Made by a program: the position numbers and the translations under genes
In this document: in pieces, positions 1 to 7,374 of the stretch
Position numbering within the stretch: the stretch's first letter is position 1
Layout: every line of letters starts with the position of its first letter
Assembly (NCBI RefSeq): GCF_028898945.1
Contig: NZ_CP118607.1
Coordinates: 2,156,001 to 2,220,000, forward strand
From: Pseudomonas sp. PSKL.D1
Lineage (GTDB): Bacteria; Pseudomonadota; Gammaproteobacteria; Pseudomonadales; Pseudomonadaceae
DNA: 64,000 bases
Direction: 5' to 3'
Notes under the pieces: model-generated
Database searches by the model: none
Told to the model about the DNA's origin: nothing
What the model saw: the letters and a program-made list of their open reading frames with translations, nothing else

Positions 1-881
1 CCGGCCCGCTCGGCGTAGTAATCGACGAACTGGCGCCGGGTAAGCATGCCCGGGGCGTTGCTGGGCTGGCGGCGCATCAGTTGCACCGGCGCCGGGTCGC
101 TGGCTTCGATCCAGTACGCCAGGCTGTTGCCCAGGTCCATCAGCGGGTCGCCGAGGGTGGCCATTTCCCAGTCCAGCACGCCGATGATGCGCATGGGGTT
201 GTCGGCGTCGAGGATAACGTTGTCGAAGCGGTAGTCGTTGTGCACGATGCCCGGGCGTGGATGGTCAGCGGGCATCTTCTCGCGCAACCAGCTGATGACC
301 TGCTCCCAGCGGGGCGCATCGGGCGTCAGAGCCTTTTCGTAACGGCTGGTCCAGCCTTCGATCTGGCGCTGCACATAGCCTTCCGGCTTGCCCAGGTCAG
401 CCAGGCCGCAGGCGGTGTAGTCCACCTGGTGCAGTTCGACCAGGCGATCGATAAAGCTTTTGCACAGGGCCTCGGTGCGCGTGGCGTCCAGGTTCAGTTC
501 GGCAGGAATGTCCGAGCGCAGGATTACGCCCTTGACCCGTTCCATCACGTAGAACTCGCCGCCAATCAGCGATTCATCGGTGCAGTGCACGTAAGCCTTG
601 GGGCAGAAGGGGAAGCCGCTGTTCAACTGGTTGAGAATGCGAAACTCGCGGCCCATGTCGTGGGCCGATTTGGCTTTGTGGCCAAAGGGTGGGCGGCGCA
701 GCACGAACTCGCGGCCCGGGTAGGCGACCAGGTAGGTGAGGTTGGAGGCGCCCCCCGGAAACTGGCTGACAACCGGCATACCCTCAAGCCCGGGGATATG
801 GTCTTTCAGGTAAGGGTCGATGACGGCCGCATCAAGTTCTTCGCCTGGGCGTACCTGGGTGGACTGGTCGGTGATCGTCAT
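1..881 (-). CDS. Phosphotransferase (APH) family protein, 3' end outside window
   Basis: Reading on the minus strand from an ATG at 881, the frame stays open to the window edge, so about 293 residues of the N-terminal and central part are present and the C-terminus is missing. The protein has the choline/aminoglycoside kinase fold signatures: an early glycine-rich loop (FPGGASNLTY), the catalytic Brenner motif HNDYRFDN, and a downstream LDWE metal-binding motif. This subfamily usually sits beside acyl-CoA dehydrogenases and SCP2-like proteins and is thought to phosphorylate a small molecule or lipid rather than confer drug resistance. Here it follows an SCP2 gene and a histidine phosphatase gene on the same strand, but a terminator at 1019-1052 separates it from them. 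The substrate is unknown. Confidence 0.85.
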   Translation of the reverse strand, partial: MTITDQSTQVRPGEELDAAVIDPYLKDHIPGLEGMPVVSQFPGGASNLTYLVAYPGREFVLRRPPFGHKAKSAHDMGREFRILNQLNSGFPFCPKAYVHCTDESLIGGEFYVMERVKGVILRSDIPAELNLDATRTEALCKSFIDRLVELHQVDYTACGLADLGKPEGYVQRQIEGWTSRYEKALTPDAPRWEQVISWLREKMPADHPRPGIVHNDYRFDNVILDADNPMRIIGVLDWEMATLGDPLMDLGNSLAYWIEASDPAPVQLMRRQPSNAPGMLTRRQFVDYYAERA

Positions 882-1018
882 GCGTTTTCCTTATTATTGA
901 TCGCAAGGATTATTGGCTAATCTAATGGGCGCGCAGCGTTGGAACAAGCGTGCCAGTGGCCAAATAGGTGCGGGTGTTGCCGGCCGATCAACTGGCTTGA
1001 TAGCGCGATTGGCAGGCA

Positions 1019-1052
1019 AAAAAAAACCGAAGCCCCTTGAGGCTTCGGTTTT
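1019..1052 (-). terminator. Intrinsic terminator after the SCP2 gene
   Basis: A 10-bp stem (AACCGAAGCC at 1025-1034 with GGCTTCGGTT at 1041-1050) is flanked by an A-run on the left and a T-run on the right, so it can work in both directions. It lies 25 bp past the SCP2 stop and would separate that gene from the downstream phosphotransferase gene. Confidence 0.85.
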
Positions 1053-1076
1053 GCTATCGCGCGGTGTACCCGGCAC

Positions 1077-1394
1077 TCAGGACGGGAACAGCTCGCTCAG
1101 TTTCATCGACAGCATCATGTCGCCTTCAACGCGCAGCTTGCCGCCCATGAAGGCCTGCATGCCGTCGGTTTCACCGCTGACGATGCCCTTGAGGGTTTCG
1201 CTGTCCATGACCAGGGTGCAGTTGGCATCCGGGTTTTCGCCTTCCTGCAGGTCGCAGGTGCCATCCTTGACGATCAGGGCGTATTGCTTGTCTTCGTCAG
1301 TAATGTTGAAACCGAACACCAGGTCCAGGCCGGCGGCAGCGGACGGGTTGAACTTCTCTTGCATCTTTTTAACGGCATCAGCTACGGAGGTCAT
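1077..1394 (-). CDS. SCP2 sterol-binding domain protein
   Basis: This 105-residue protein consists of a single SCP2 domain. It shows the family pattern of an amphipathic N-terminal helix, a central strand segment (YALIVKDGTCDL), a DANCTLVMDSETL segment, and a closing GKLRVEGDMMLSMKLSELF helix. SCP2 domains bind fatty acyl chains or sterol-like lipids in a hydrophobic cavity and act as cytosolic carriers. The ATG at 1394 is preceded by AAGGA at good spacing. It lies 55 bp downstream of a histidine phosphatase gene on the same strand and probably shares its transcript, which would end at the 1019-1052 terminator. The ligand is unknown. Confidence 0.88.
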   Translation of the reverse strand: MTSVADAVKKMQEKFNPSAAAGLDLVFGFNITDEDKQYALIVKDGTCDLQEGENPDANCTLVMDSETLKGIVSGETDGMQAFMGGKLRVEGDMMLSMKLSELFPS

Positions 1395-1449
1395 GGCGCA
1401 TTCCTTATTGAGTGATTTCGCGTCCCCGCAGGGACCAAACAGGCCGGGC

Positions 1450-2160
1450 TCATCGGTAGGTAATGAGTTCCGGCGCCTTCAACAGCTGCACATGGGCCTG
1501 GCTGTTGAAGGAAGCCAGTGCCACGTCGCGGCCGCGAAACTTCAGTTGGCTGAGCGACGTGTTGATGATTTGCCAGTTCAGGGTAAATGCCTGACCGGGG
1601 GTGATACGGGTAACCAGGTGGAGCAGGGCGGCAATGGTGCCGCCCGAGGTGAACACGGCAATGTTGTCGCCGCTGCCGGCAGTATCCAGCAACCGCTGCA
1701 GGCCTGCTTCGACCCGGCCAGTGAAGGCTTGCCAGGTTTCCAGGCCATCGTCGGCATGCTCACCGTCGTGCCAGCGCTGCACCATCAGGGCAAACAGGCG
1801 CTGAAACTCGCTGCGGTTTTGTGTGCCGTTGCGCAGGATGTCCCGGGCGTGCGGCTCGTCGGCCATAAGGCCCGGGAGCAGGGCGCGGATCACGCCATCG
1901 GCATCGAACTCGTTGAAGGCCGGGTCGGTCTCGATGGCCGGTATTGCCGCACCGCCTGCCTGCAAGGCTTGCAGCGCAAGCCGCGCCGTATCTTGCTGAC
2001 GGCGCAGGCTGCCAGCCACGCAACGGTCCAGCTGCAGGCCCAGCTGCGCCAGGTGCTCACCGAGCGCCTGGCTTTGCCGAACGCCCACGGGCGACAGGAC
2101 GTCATAGTCGTCGGCACCAAAAGAGGCTTGGCCATGTCGGATCAGGTACAGGTTGCCCAC
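1450..2160 (-). CDS. Histidine phosphatase family protein
   Basis: The protein opens with the phosphoglycerate-mutase-like motif LYLIRHGQASF, whose histidine is the phospho-acceptor, and has the later conserved FTSGGTIAALL region that carries the second part of the active site. I chose the GTG at 2160 (about 236 residues), because it puts RHG some ten residues from the N-terminus as is usual. The open frame extends upstream to 2316, but that stretch has no family character. It is the first gene of a likely phosphatase-SCP2 transcript. The substrate cannot be read from the sequence; the branch includes phosphosugar and broad-specificity phosphatases. Confidence 0.85.
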   Translation of the reverse strand: MGNLYLIRHGQASFGADDYDVLSPVGVRQSQALGEHLAQLGLQLDRCVAGSLRRQQDTARLALQALQAGGAAIPAIETDPAFNEFDADGVIRALLPGLMADEPHARDILRNGTQNRSEFQRLFALMVQRWHDGEHADDGLETWQAFTGRVEAGLQRLLDTAGSGDNIAVFTSGGTIAALLHLVTRITPGQAFTLNWQIINTSLSQLKFRGRDVALASFNSQAHVQLLKAPELITYR

Positions 2161-2358
2161 GAAGTCATCCGGCCGGTTGAAGGTTGCTGCGAGGTTAGGA
2201 TGCGGCACACGGGCTGTCAACGAAAAAACATACAAGCGTTTGAAAAGGTTGTTTGAACTGTGTTGCCAGCGTTTACCTTGGCTGGCAGCGCCGCAGGCGC
2301 ACCGGTATGCTTGCATCAGTTTCGCGCTGTTTGGGCGCAGGTCTTAAAAGGAGTCAAC

Positions 2359-3381
2359 GTGGAGTTTCTTGCCGAATACGCAAGCTTTCTCGCTAAAACC
2401 GCCACCCTGGTGATTGCCGTGCTGGTGGTGTTGTCCGCCATTGCCGGTTTGCGCGGTAAAGGGCGGCGCAAGGCAGGTGGCCAATTGCAGGTCACCCGCA
2501 TGAACGAGTTCTATAAAGAGCTGCGCGAGCGCCTGGAGTCGGGCCTGCTCGACAAGGCCCAGCTCAAGGCCCTGCGCAAGCAGCAGGCCAAGGCTGAAAA
2601 GCAGCAGAAGAAGGGCAAGGCCGAAGACGAAAAGGGCCGCGTGTTCGTGCTCGACTTCGACGGCGACATCAAAGCCTCCGCCACCGAAAGCCTGCGCAAC
2701 GAAATCACCGCACTGCTTACCCTCGCCACCTCGCGTGACGAAGTGGTGCTGCGCCTTGAAAGCGGCGGGGGCCTGGTGCACAGCTATGGCCTGGCCGCTT
2801 CGCAGCTGGCGCGCATCCGGCAGGCTGGCATCCCGCTGACCGTGTGCATCGACAAGGTGGCGGCCAGCGGCGGCTACATGATGGCCTGCATCGGCGAGAA
2901 AATCGTCAGTGCGCCGTTTGCCGTGCTCGGCTCCATCGGCGTGGTCGCCCAACTGCCTAACGTCAACCGCCTTCTCAAGAAGCACGACATCGATTTCGAG
3001 GTGCTGACGGCCGGCGAGTACAAGCGCACGCTCACCGTGTTCGGCGAAAACACCGAGAAGGGCCGGGAGAAGTTCCAGGAAGACCTGGACATCACCCACC
3101 AGCTGTTCAAGGATTTCGTCGCCCGCTACCGCCCGCAGCTGCACATCGACGAAGTGGCCACCGGCGAAGTCTGGCTGGGCATTGCCGCGTTGAACCGCAA
3201 GCTGGTGGACGAGTTGCAGACCAGCGACGAATACCTCAGCACCCGCGCCCGCGAGGCCAACCTGTTCCACCTGCGCTATGCCGAACGCAAGAGCTTGCAG
3301 GAGCGCATTGGCGTGGCGGCGAGCGGCGCGGTGGAGAATACGCTGGTGGGTTTGTGGAGCAAACTTGGCCGGTTGCGCTAA
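2359..3381 (+). CDS. sohB: Inner-membrane serine protease SohB (S49 family)
   Basis: This 340-residue protein has one N-terminal membrane segment (about residues 12-30), a charged Lys/Gln-rich linker (about 66-92), and an S49 peptidase domain. The nucleophile is Ser170 in AASGGYM and the general base is Lys222 in AGEYKR. Their 52-residue spacing matches the Ser/Lys dyad known from bacterial SppA. The family hydrolyses membrane-associated peptides at the periplasmic face. I chose the GTG at 2359 because AAAAGGAG stands just upstream and this start leaves the membrane segment at the N-terminus; the frame is open from 2260. It is divergent from the histidine phosphatase gene. Confidence 0.92.
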   Translation: MEFLAEYASFLAKTATLVIAVLVVLSAIAGLRGKGRRKAGGQLQVTRMNEFYKELRERLESGLLDKAQLKALRKQQAKAEKQQKKGKAEDEKGRVFVLDFDGDIKASATESLRNEITALLTLATSRDEVVLRLESGGGLVHSYGLAASQLARIRQAGIPLTVCIDKVAASGGYMMACIGEKIVSAPFAVLGSIGVVAQLPNVNRLLKKHDIDFEVLTAGEYKRTLTVFGENTEKGREKFQEDLDITHQLFKDFVARYRPQLHIDEVATGEVWLGIAALNRKLVDELQTSDEYLSTRAREANLFHLRYAERKSLQERIGVAASGAVENTLVGLWSKLGRLR

Positions 3382-3428
3382 CACCTTGAACCCCTTGAAT
3401 ATTTTTTCTGCTCAGGGGGTTGCAAGGT
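3382..3428 (+). terminator. Imperfect long hairpin after sohB
   Basis: CACCTTGAACCCC just after the sohB stop can pair with GGGGGTTGCAAGGTG ending at 3428, and the T-run lies inside the loop rather than after the stem. This is not a textbook terminator but is the only hairpin between sohB and the tRNA gene. Confidence 0.4.
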
Positions 3429-3535
3429 GTGAAGAATGCGGACATAATGGCGCCCATCGAAACGCAGCAAACTTTGAAAAAGGTGCGGTGTTTCAAGGAG
3501 ATAGTGAAGCGTAAGCTGCTAGATCCGAACTTTGA

Positions 3536-3609
3536 GGCCGAGTAGCAAAGTGGTTATGCTCCGGATTGCAAATCCGTCTACGCCGGTTCGATTCCGACCT
3601 CGGCCTCCA
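3536..3609 (+). tRNA. tRNA-Cys (GCA)
   Basis: This is a complete 74-nt cloverleaf. Acceptor arms GGCCGAG and CTCGGCC pair, the anticodon loop reads ATTGCAAAT with anticodon GCA, the T-arm has GGTTCGATTCC, and CCA is encoded at 3607-3609. A strong terminator follows 11 bases later. Confidence 0.97.
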
Positions 3610-3613
3610 TCAT

Positions 3614-3670
3614 TCGAAAGCCCCGCAGATTAACGTCTGCGGGGTTTTTCTTTGTGGGTTGGAAAAGTCC
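3614..3670 (+). repeat. Direct repeat copy 1 (tRNA-Cys terminator and flank)
   Basis: This segment contains the tRNA-Cys terminator plus about 20 bases downstream (TTTGTGGGTTGGAAAAGTCC). An imperfect second copy lies at 6199-6253; roughly 47 of about 55 positions agree by eye. The two copies bracket the acyltransferase, lysozyme-remnant and methyltransferase island. Confidence 0.8.
3621..3649 (+). terminator. Intrinsic terminator of tRNA-Cys
   Basis: A 9-bp stem (CCCCGCAGA / TCTGCGGGG) with a 6-base loop is followed by TTTTT. It sits 11 bases after the tRNA-Cys CCA end. Confidence 0.92.
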
Positions 3671-3953
3671 ATGAGTTCCGAAACTTTAAGGGTGGAGTTC
3701 CGAGACTTCAGCCTTTCGAAGGCTTCGCGATTCCATTCCGTGTTCCAGACATCAGCAAGTGCGACGGCCGGCAGATCGTGAATTTACCAGGCTAGGGCTG
3801 GCTGTTCGGCAATGATTACCACGGCCTGTTGGGTGATAGGCACGCCGGGTCGTGATAAACAATTTGCTGCAAAAAGCTCAGGCAGGCACTATTGAGCGGC
3901 TTGATGCGAGGAAGCGCATCTGATAGCCGATAAAATAGAATAGGGCTTGTTCT
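3671..3953. other. Gene-free left part of the tRNA-Cys island
   Basis: No convincing gene is seen between the first terminator copy and the acyltransferase. The stretch is of mixed composition, with stops in all frames and no recognisable integrase. It may hold decayed phage coding sequence, but I could not identify any protein family in it. Confidence 0.5.
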
Positions 3954-5060
3954 TTGCAGAGTTCAAATATTAAATACCTGCCGCAGGTTGATCAGCTCAG
4001 GGCTGTAGCGGCCATCTGGATTATTCTGTATCACTCAACGCAATTAATCGGCTCCGTCATGCTGAATGGAGTATGGTTTAGCCCTCAGCCGTGGCCGATA
4101 ACTACATCGCCCCTGACATCGCTCGTAGTGGAAGGGCATTCAGCCGTAGCATTGTTCATGGTTTTGAGCGGCTTCATTTTTACCTGCGGCGCCTACGGGA
4201 AGGAGATTAAATATTCCAGCTTCATCTATAACCGATTTGTTCGAATTTATCCTTTGTATTTGGTTGTACTGCTGCTCTCAATTTCCGCGTCAGCCGCACA
4301 ATTTTCCATTTCTGATTTAGCCTCGGTTATCCTTCCTCTGGCGGATGTCGGAGGCCTGAAAGGAAACGCCATTGCAGGTATGTCGTGGGCCGTTGCAGTA
4401 GAGTTTCAATTCTATTTGATCTTCCCATTCATCCTGGCGTCGCTGAACAAATCACCCGCTAAAACGGTTATAGGTATCATATGCGTGGCGGTTCTGCTGC
4501 GGGTTGTGGCCTACGGTAACGGGGCCAGCCCGAGGGAGCTTTCCTATTGGCACCTAGCGGGCAGAATAGACCAATTCATGCTGGGCATGGCGGCAGCGGT
4601 TGCACTGAAAAAACTCGCTCACCATAGGGCGGCTTTGGTTGCAGTGTTGGCCTTTTCCTCTGTCGCAATCGTATCAATGCTGTTTCTGCTCAATATAAAT
4701 GGCGGGTGGTATTCAGACTCTGTCTGGAAGCTCTTTTATCCTACTGTTGAAGGTTTTGTGTATTGTCTGTTTATATTGGGATTTGTCGGCACGAAAAATA
4801 TATTTCCCGATATGTTTTCCAGAATGATTTGCAAGTTGGGAGAGTGCAGCTTTTCGATCTACCTTCTGCATTTTCCAATCGTTACGATGATCGCCAAGAA
4901 GCCGGCTTTGCAAATTCATTTCTTTGAGTCACCTTTTGCCAATCTGCTTGGCACCATAGCATTTGTAGTCATCCCTTTGACGCTGGCATTGGCGTTCCTT
5001 ACTTATCACGTCGTTGAGCTGCCGTTCTTGTCCAAGAGGAAGAGATACTTATCGTCATGA
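3954..5060 (+). CDS. Acyltransferase 3 family membrane protein (OafA-like)
   Basis: This 368-residue polytopic protein has about ten membrane segments. Near the N-terminus is the AT3 arrangement QLRAVAAIWIILYHS, where the Arg and His correspond to the proposed catalytic residues. The next segments carry FMVLSGFIFT and RFVRIYPLYL, and a later motif is SFSIYLLHFP, all typical of O-antigen or polysaccharide O-acetyltransferases. The only start near the expected N-terminus is TTG at 3954, with a weak ribosome site. Composition is clearly more AT-rich than the neighbours, and it lies between duplicated terminator copies beside a phage lysozyme remnant. A role as a phage-borne surface (serotype) modification gene is therefore plausible but inferred. 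Confidence 0.85.
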   Translation: MQSSNIKYLPQVDQLRAVAAIWIILYHSTQLIGSVMLNGVWFSPQPWPITTSPLTSLVVEGHSAVALFMVLSGFIFTCGAYGKEIKYSSFIYNRFVRIYPLYLVVLLLSISASAAQFSISDLASVILPLADVGGLKGNAIAGMSWAVAVEFQFYLIFPFILASLNKSPAKTVIGIICVAVLLRVVAYGNGASPRELSYWHLAGRIDQFMLGMAAAVALKKLAHHRAALVAVLAFSSVAIVSMLFLLNINGGWYSDSVWKLFYPTVEGFVYCLFILGFVGTKNIFPDMFSRMICKLGECSFSIYLLHFPIVTMIAKKPALQIHFFESPFANLLGTIAFVVIPLTLALAFLTYHVVELPFLSKRKRYLSS

Positions 5061-5078
5061 GTCTCACCGAGACTACCC

Positions 5079-5102
5079 AGCCCGCCCAGTGCGGGCTTTT
5101 TT
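5079..5102 (+). terminator. Intrinsic terminator after the acyltransferase
   Basis: AGCCCGC at 5079-5085 pairs with GCGGGCT at 5091-5097 across a 5-base loop, followed by a T-run to 5102. It lies 19 bases after the acyltransferase stop. Confidence 0.88.
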
Positions 5103-5114
5103 ACGTCTGGGGAA

Positions 5115-5297
5115 GGCACCGGGAATCTGGCCTCGTCCACGCTGCTGAGGCTGCTCAACGCAGATGACTATGCGGGTGCCGCTGAGCAGTTCCCGCGCTG
5201 GAACAAGGCGGGTGGCAAGGTGCTGCCCGGGCTGTCCCTTCCCGCCGCACTCACCCGGCCACTGCTCCAAGTTGCCAAGCAGGGGAATTCTGCTTGA
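5115..5297 (+). pseudogene. 3' remnant of a phage lysozyme (GH24-like)
   Basis: Reading in the frame of 5115 gives GTGNLASSTLLRLLNADDY, followed by AGAAEQFPRWNKAGGKVLPGL. This is characteristic of the C-terminal half of T4-type phage lysozymes (endolysins). The N-terminal half with the catalytic Glu is absent, since the acyltransferase terminator lies immediately upstream. After LPGL the frame drifts into unrelated residues before a TGA at 5295. There is no start codon or ribosome site. This is a dead fragment and direct evidence of a former prophage lysis cassette. Confidence 0.8.
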
Positions 5298-5378
5298 ATG
5301 AACAGGCCAGCAGCTTGGATCTCTGTAGGCCTGCGTTGTCGAAAACCAACAATATCAACCTATGGAGCAGGGTGAGTC

Positions 5379-6170
5379 ATGCGCGAAGAAGAAACCGCTG
5401 AGTTCTGGGGAGGGTTTGCAAAAGACGATCTGATGCAGCGCTGCGCGTCGTTACATCAGATGCGCAGGGAGGCACAAGAAGCCAAGGGCGCTGAGGAGAT
5501 TCAAGTGGTCCGGCGTACTATCGCCGAGTTGTTTGTTAGCGGTAAGGGAATTGAGGTTGGAGCAGGATCTCGCCCATTTCCAATTCCGAATCATGCCTCC
5601 TGTTTTTACGGAGATGTTCGGGACCGTTCTGAACTGGCAAAATATTTCAGCACTGACCAGGTTACCTTCACAGGCCATATCGATGCGCAGACGCTTGAGG
5701 GGATCCCTGATGGTAGCCTTGATTTCATCATCTCGGCTCACGTCATAGAGCATCTATTTAACCCGCTTGGGGCTCTGCATGAATCTATCAAGCGATTGCG
5801 GTCAGGAGGGGTATTGGTTCTGGTTGTGCCAGAGCTGACTCAAAACTGGGACCGTCGTCGGCCACCCACGACGCTCCAGCACTTGATAGGCGACATGGCG
5901 GACAATGGTGAGAGCACCCGTCTTCAGGCATACATTGAGCATTGCCGCTACGTTCATCCTGAGATGACAGGTGAAACCATACAGGAGAGCGAGATAGAGC
6001 ACCTTGCGAGACAAACCATGGCACAAGGCATGGATCTGCACGTTCACGCTTGGCGCGAAGAGGATTTCTGGCAGGTCATTCAACATGTGATTTCGGTCGA
6101 GGACTGTCGGGTAGAGGCACGCTTGTCTGCTGTAAATGAAAATATCTATGTGTTGCGAAAGGGGCTGTAA
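5379..6170 (+). CDS. Class I SAM-dependent methyltransferase
   Basis: This 263-residue protein carries a Rossmann methyltransferase core. Motif I is GIEVGAGSRPFP (about residues 57-68), an acidic motif lies around DVRDRSELA, and a DFIISAHVIEHLFNP motif is typical of methyltransferase type 11/23 families that modify sugars or small molecules. The ATG at 5379 follows GAGCAGGGTGAG. It lies in the island between the lysozyme remnant and the second terminator copy, and its codon use is less GC-biased than the core genes. The substrate is unknown; a glycan or lipid methylation role is only suggested by the neighbouring acyltransferase. Confidence 0.85.
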   Translation: MREEETAEFWGGFAKDDLMQRCASLHQMRREAQEAKGAEEIQVVRRTIAELFVSGKGIEVGAGSRPFPIPNHASCFYGDVRDRSELAKYFSTDQVTFTGHIDAQTLEGIPDGSLDFIISAHVIEHLFNPLGALHESIKRLRSGGVLVLVVPELTQNWDRRRPPTTLQHLIGDMADNGESTRLQAYIEHCRYVHPEMTGETIQESEIEHLARQTMAQGMDLHVHAWREEDFWQVIQHVISVEDCRVEARLSAVNENIYVLRKGL

Positions 6171-6198
6171 CCTTTGGTTCAGGCAGTTCAACGGCAAC

Positions 6199-6253
6199 TC
6201 GAACCCCCGCAGATTAACGTCTGTGGGGGTTTTATTTGTGGGCTGGAAAATCC
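6199..6253 (+). repeat. Direct repeat copy 2 (duplicated tRNA-Cys terminator)
   Basis: This is the second imperfect copy of the 3614-3670 segment, sharing CCCCGCAGATTAACGTCTG and the downstream TTTGTGGG(C/T)TGGAAAA. It marks the right edge of the atypical island. No tRNA 3' end is recognisable within it, so it is not a standard attR. Confidence 0.8.
6204..6233 (+). terminator. Intrinsic terminator after the methyltransferase
   Basis: CCCCCGCAGA at 6204-6213 pairs with TCTGTGGGGG at 6220-6229, followed by TTTT. It is the same hairpin as at tRNA-Cys with compensating changes that keep the stem paired. Confidence 0.88.
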
Positions 6254-6277
6254 GGAACTACCAAAACGCCTCATATC

Positions 6278-6598
6278 CTAAAGCTTGTACTGAATGGTGT
6301 AAGACTCATCCGGTCTGGGCTCTATCGTAATAGGAATACCAAAGAGCTTCCCTCGACAATCACTGACAACACAGCGATAAACCGTGCCCTGCCGAAGCTG
6401 GGCCCATAAGCCTTCGTCATGTATCGCGATACTCAACACGCGGTTGTTTGGGTCTTCTCTGACCTGAGCAACATGGTGGTCCAGGTCGCACCCGAATTCA
6501 GCAGTGGTGAACTCTGGATCGTAGCCGATCAGCACACCGTGCCTTTCCAAGTCGTCCCTGATGCGCTCAATCACGTCGTCTGCTTCTTGTTTTAGCAT
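6278..6598 (-). CDS. Hypothetical protein (106 aa)
   Basis: This is a soluble, charged 106-residue protein with an N-terminal helix (EADDVIERIRDDLERHGV) and a mixed alpha/beta remainder ending in DESYTIQYKL. There is no signal peptide or membrane segment, and I do not recognise the family. The ATG at 6598 has GAGATAA upstream at acceptable spacing, and codon choice looks bacterial and coding. It lies just outside the right terminator copy, so it could be island cargo or core. Confidence 0.6.
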   Translation of the reverse strand: MLKQEADDVIERIRDDLERHGVLIGYDPEFTTAEFGCDLDHHVAQVREDPNNRVLSIAIHDEGLWAQLRQGTVYRCVVSDCRGKLFGIPITIEPRPDESYTIQYKL

Positions 6599-6810
6599 GA
6601 TCGTTATCTCGCGGTGCTTGTACTCATCAAAACTCTAGCTGACCCTGATGATTTTGGTTCCATCATTTCGACGAGGGCAGGATTGACCGATGGCGGCGAG
6701 CCGGCAGGGGCAAGAACCGGGTAATGATGCAAGAATGCCATCATTTTGGTGCTGTCACTGATCGGTACTGTTAAAGTGCCGGCATCATCAAAATGGGAAG
6801 GAGATCCCGC

Positions 6811-7020
6811 GTGAAGTTCGCACAACTACTGACGCTTGCAATGGCTGTTTCAGCGTCCCTCTCGGGCTGTGTTGTTCAAAGCACATACAGCAAATCGGTG
6901 GCAGTGACGAGAGATGCCGAGGGGCGAGTGGTTCAGACAGTGGAAACCGAGACTGTTGTTCAGCCGGGGCAGGGCTACCCGATGCGGCTGGAGAAGATCA
7001 AGGGTGTTCAGCCTCAGTGA
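6811..7020 (+). CDS. Small lipoprotein
   Basis: This 69-residue protein starts at GTG 6811 with GGAAGGAG upstream. It has a hydrophobic signal sequence ending in the lipobox LSGC (Cys about residue 18), so a lipidated protein of about 50 residues is expected. The mature part is polar (RDAEGRVVQTVETETVV) with no known domain. The frame is open from 6793, but the ribosome site and signal peptide favour 6811. Membrane side and function are unknown. Confidence 0.75.
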   Translation: MKFAQLLTLAMAVSASLSGCVVQSTYSKSVAVTRDAEGRVVQTVETETVVQPGQGYPMRLEKIKGVQPQ

Positions 7021-7095
7021 TGAGTCGCCGAGGGGCTGGCTAGCTCTGATGGCTAGATAACGCTGGGGCCGCTTTGCGGCCCTTTCCGACCGGTC

Positions 7096-7127
7096 CGGCG
7101 CCCCGGCAAGGCCGCTCCCACAGGGCA
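7096..7127. repeat. Single REP-like half element
   Basis: GGCGCCCCGGCAAGGCCGCTCCCACAGGG-like sequence resembles one arm of the pseudomonad REP elements seen elsewhere in the window, without its inverted partner. Confidence 0.35.
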
Positions 7128-7133
7128 CTGCCC

Positions 7134-7349
7134 TCAAGGCCTGTACAAATGCTGCAGTACTAGCAACTCCACCACAACTACGACAACGCAAAGCGCGATA
7201 AAACCGGGGCTGAATACCCGTTTGCGATTGGATGAGCCGCCACCCAGGCCAGACACGTCCGCGCCTTCGGATACCAGTGCCAGCAATGCTGCCAGCCCTG
7301 CATAAGCCCAAGCCTTCTTCCAAAACCCCTCAGATCGCCACTGAGTCAT
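7134..7349 (-). CDS. Small two-helix membrane protein
   Basis: This 71-residue protein has two predicted membrane segments: AWAYAGLAALLALV near the N-terminus and GFIALCVVVVVVELLVLQHLY near the C-terminus. They are joined by a Gly/Ser-rich polar loop (GLGGGSSNRKR). The ATG at 7349 has a modest GAGAGCGAG upstream. It follows the 7375-8121 gene on the same strand with a 25-bp gap, so the two may be co-transcribed. No family is recognised. Confidence 0.55.
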   Translation of the reverse strand: MTQWRSEGFWKKAWAYAGLAALLALVSEGADVSGLGGGSSNRKRVFSPGFIALCVVVVVVELLVLQHLYRP

Positions 7350-7374
7350 TTGTACTCGCTCTCACTGCTGATCA

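Noticed and set aside
3566..3781. Plus-strand 71-codon frame overlapping tRNA-Cys
   Set aside because: It begins inside the tRNA and runs through its terminator, with no ribosome site or known domain.
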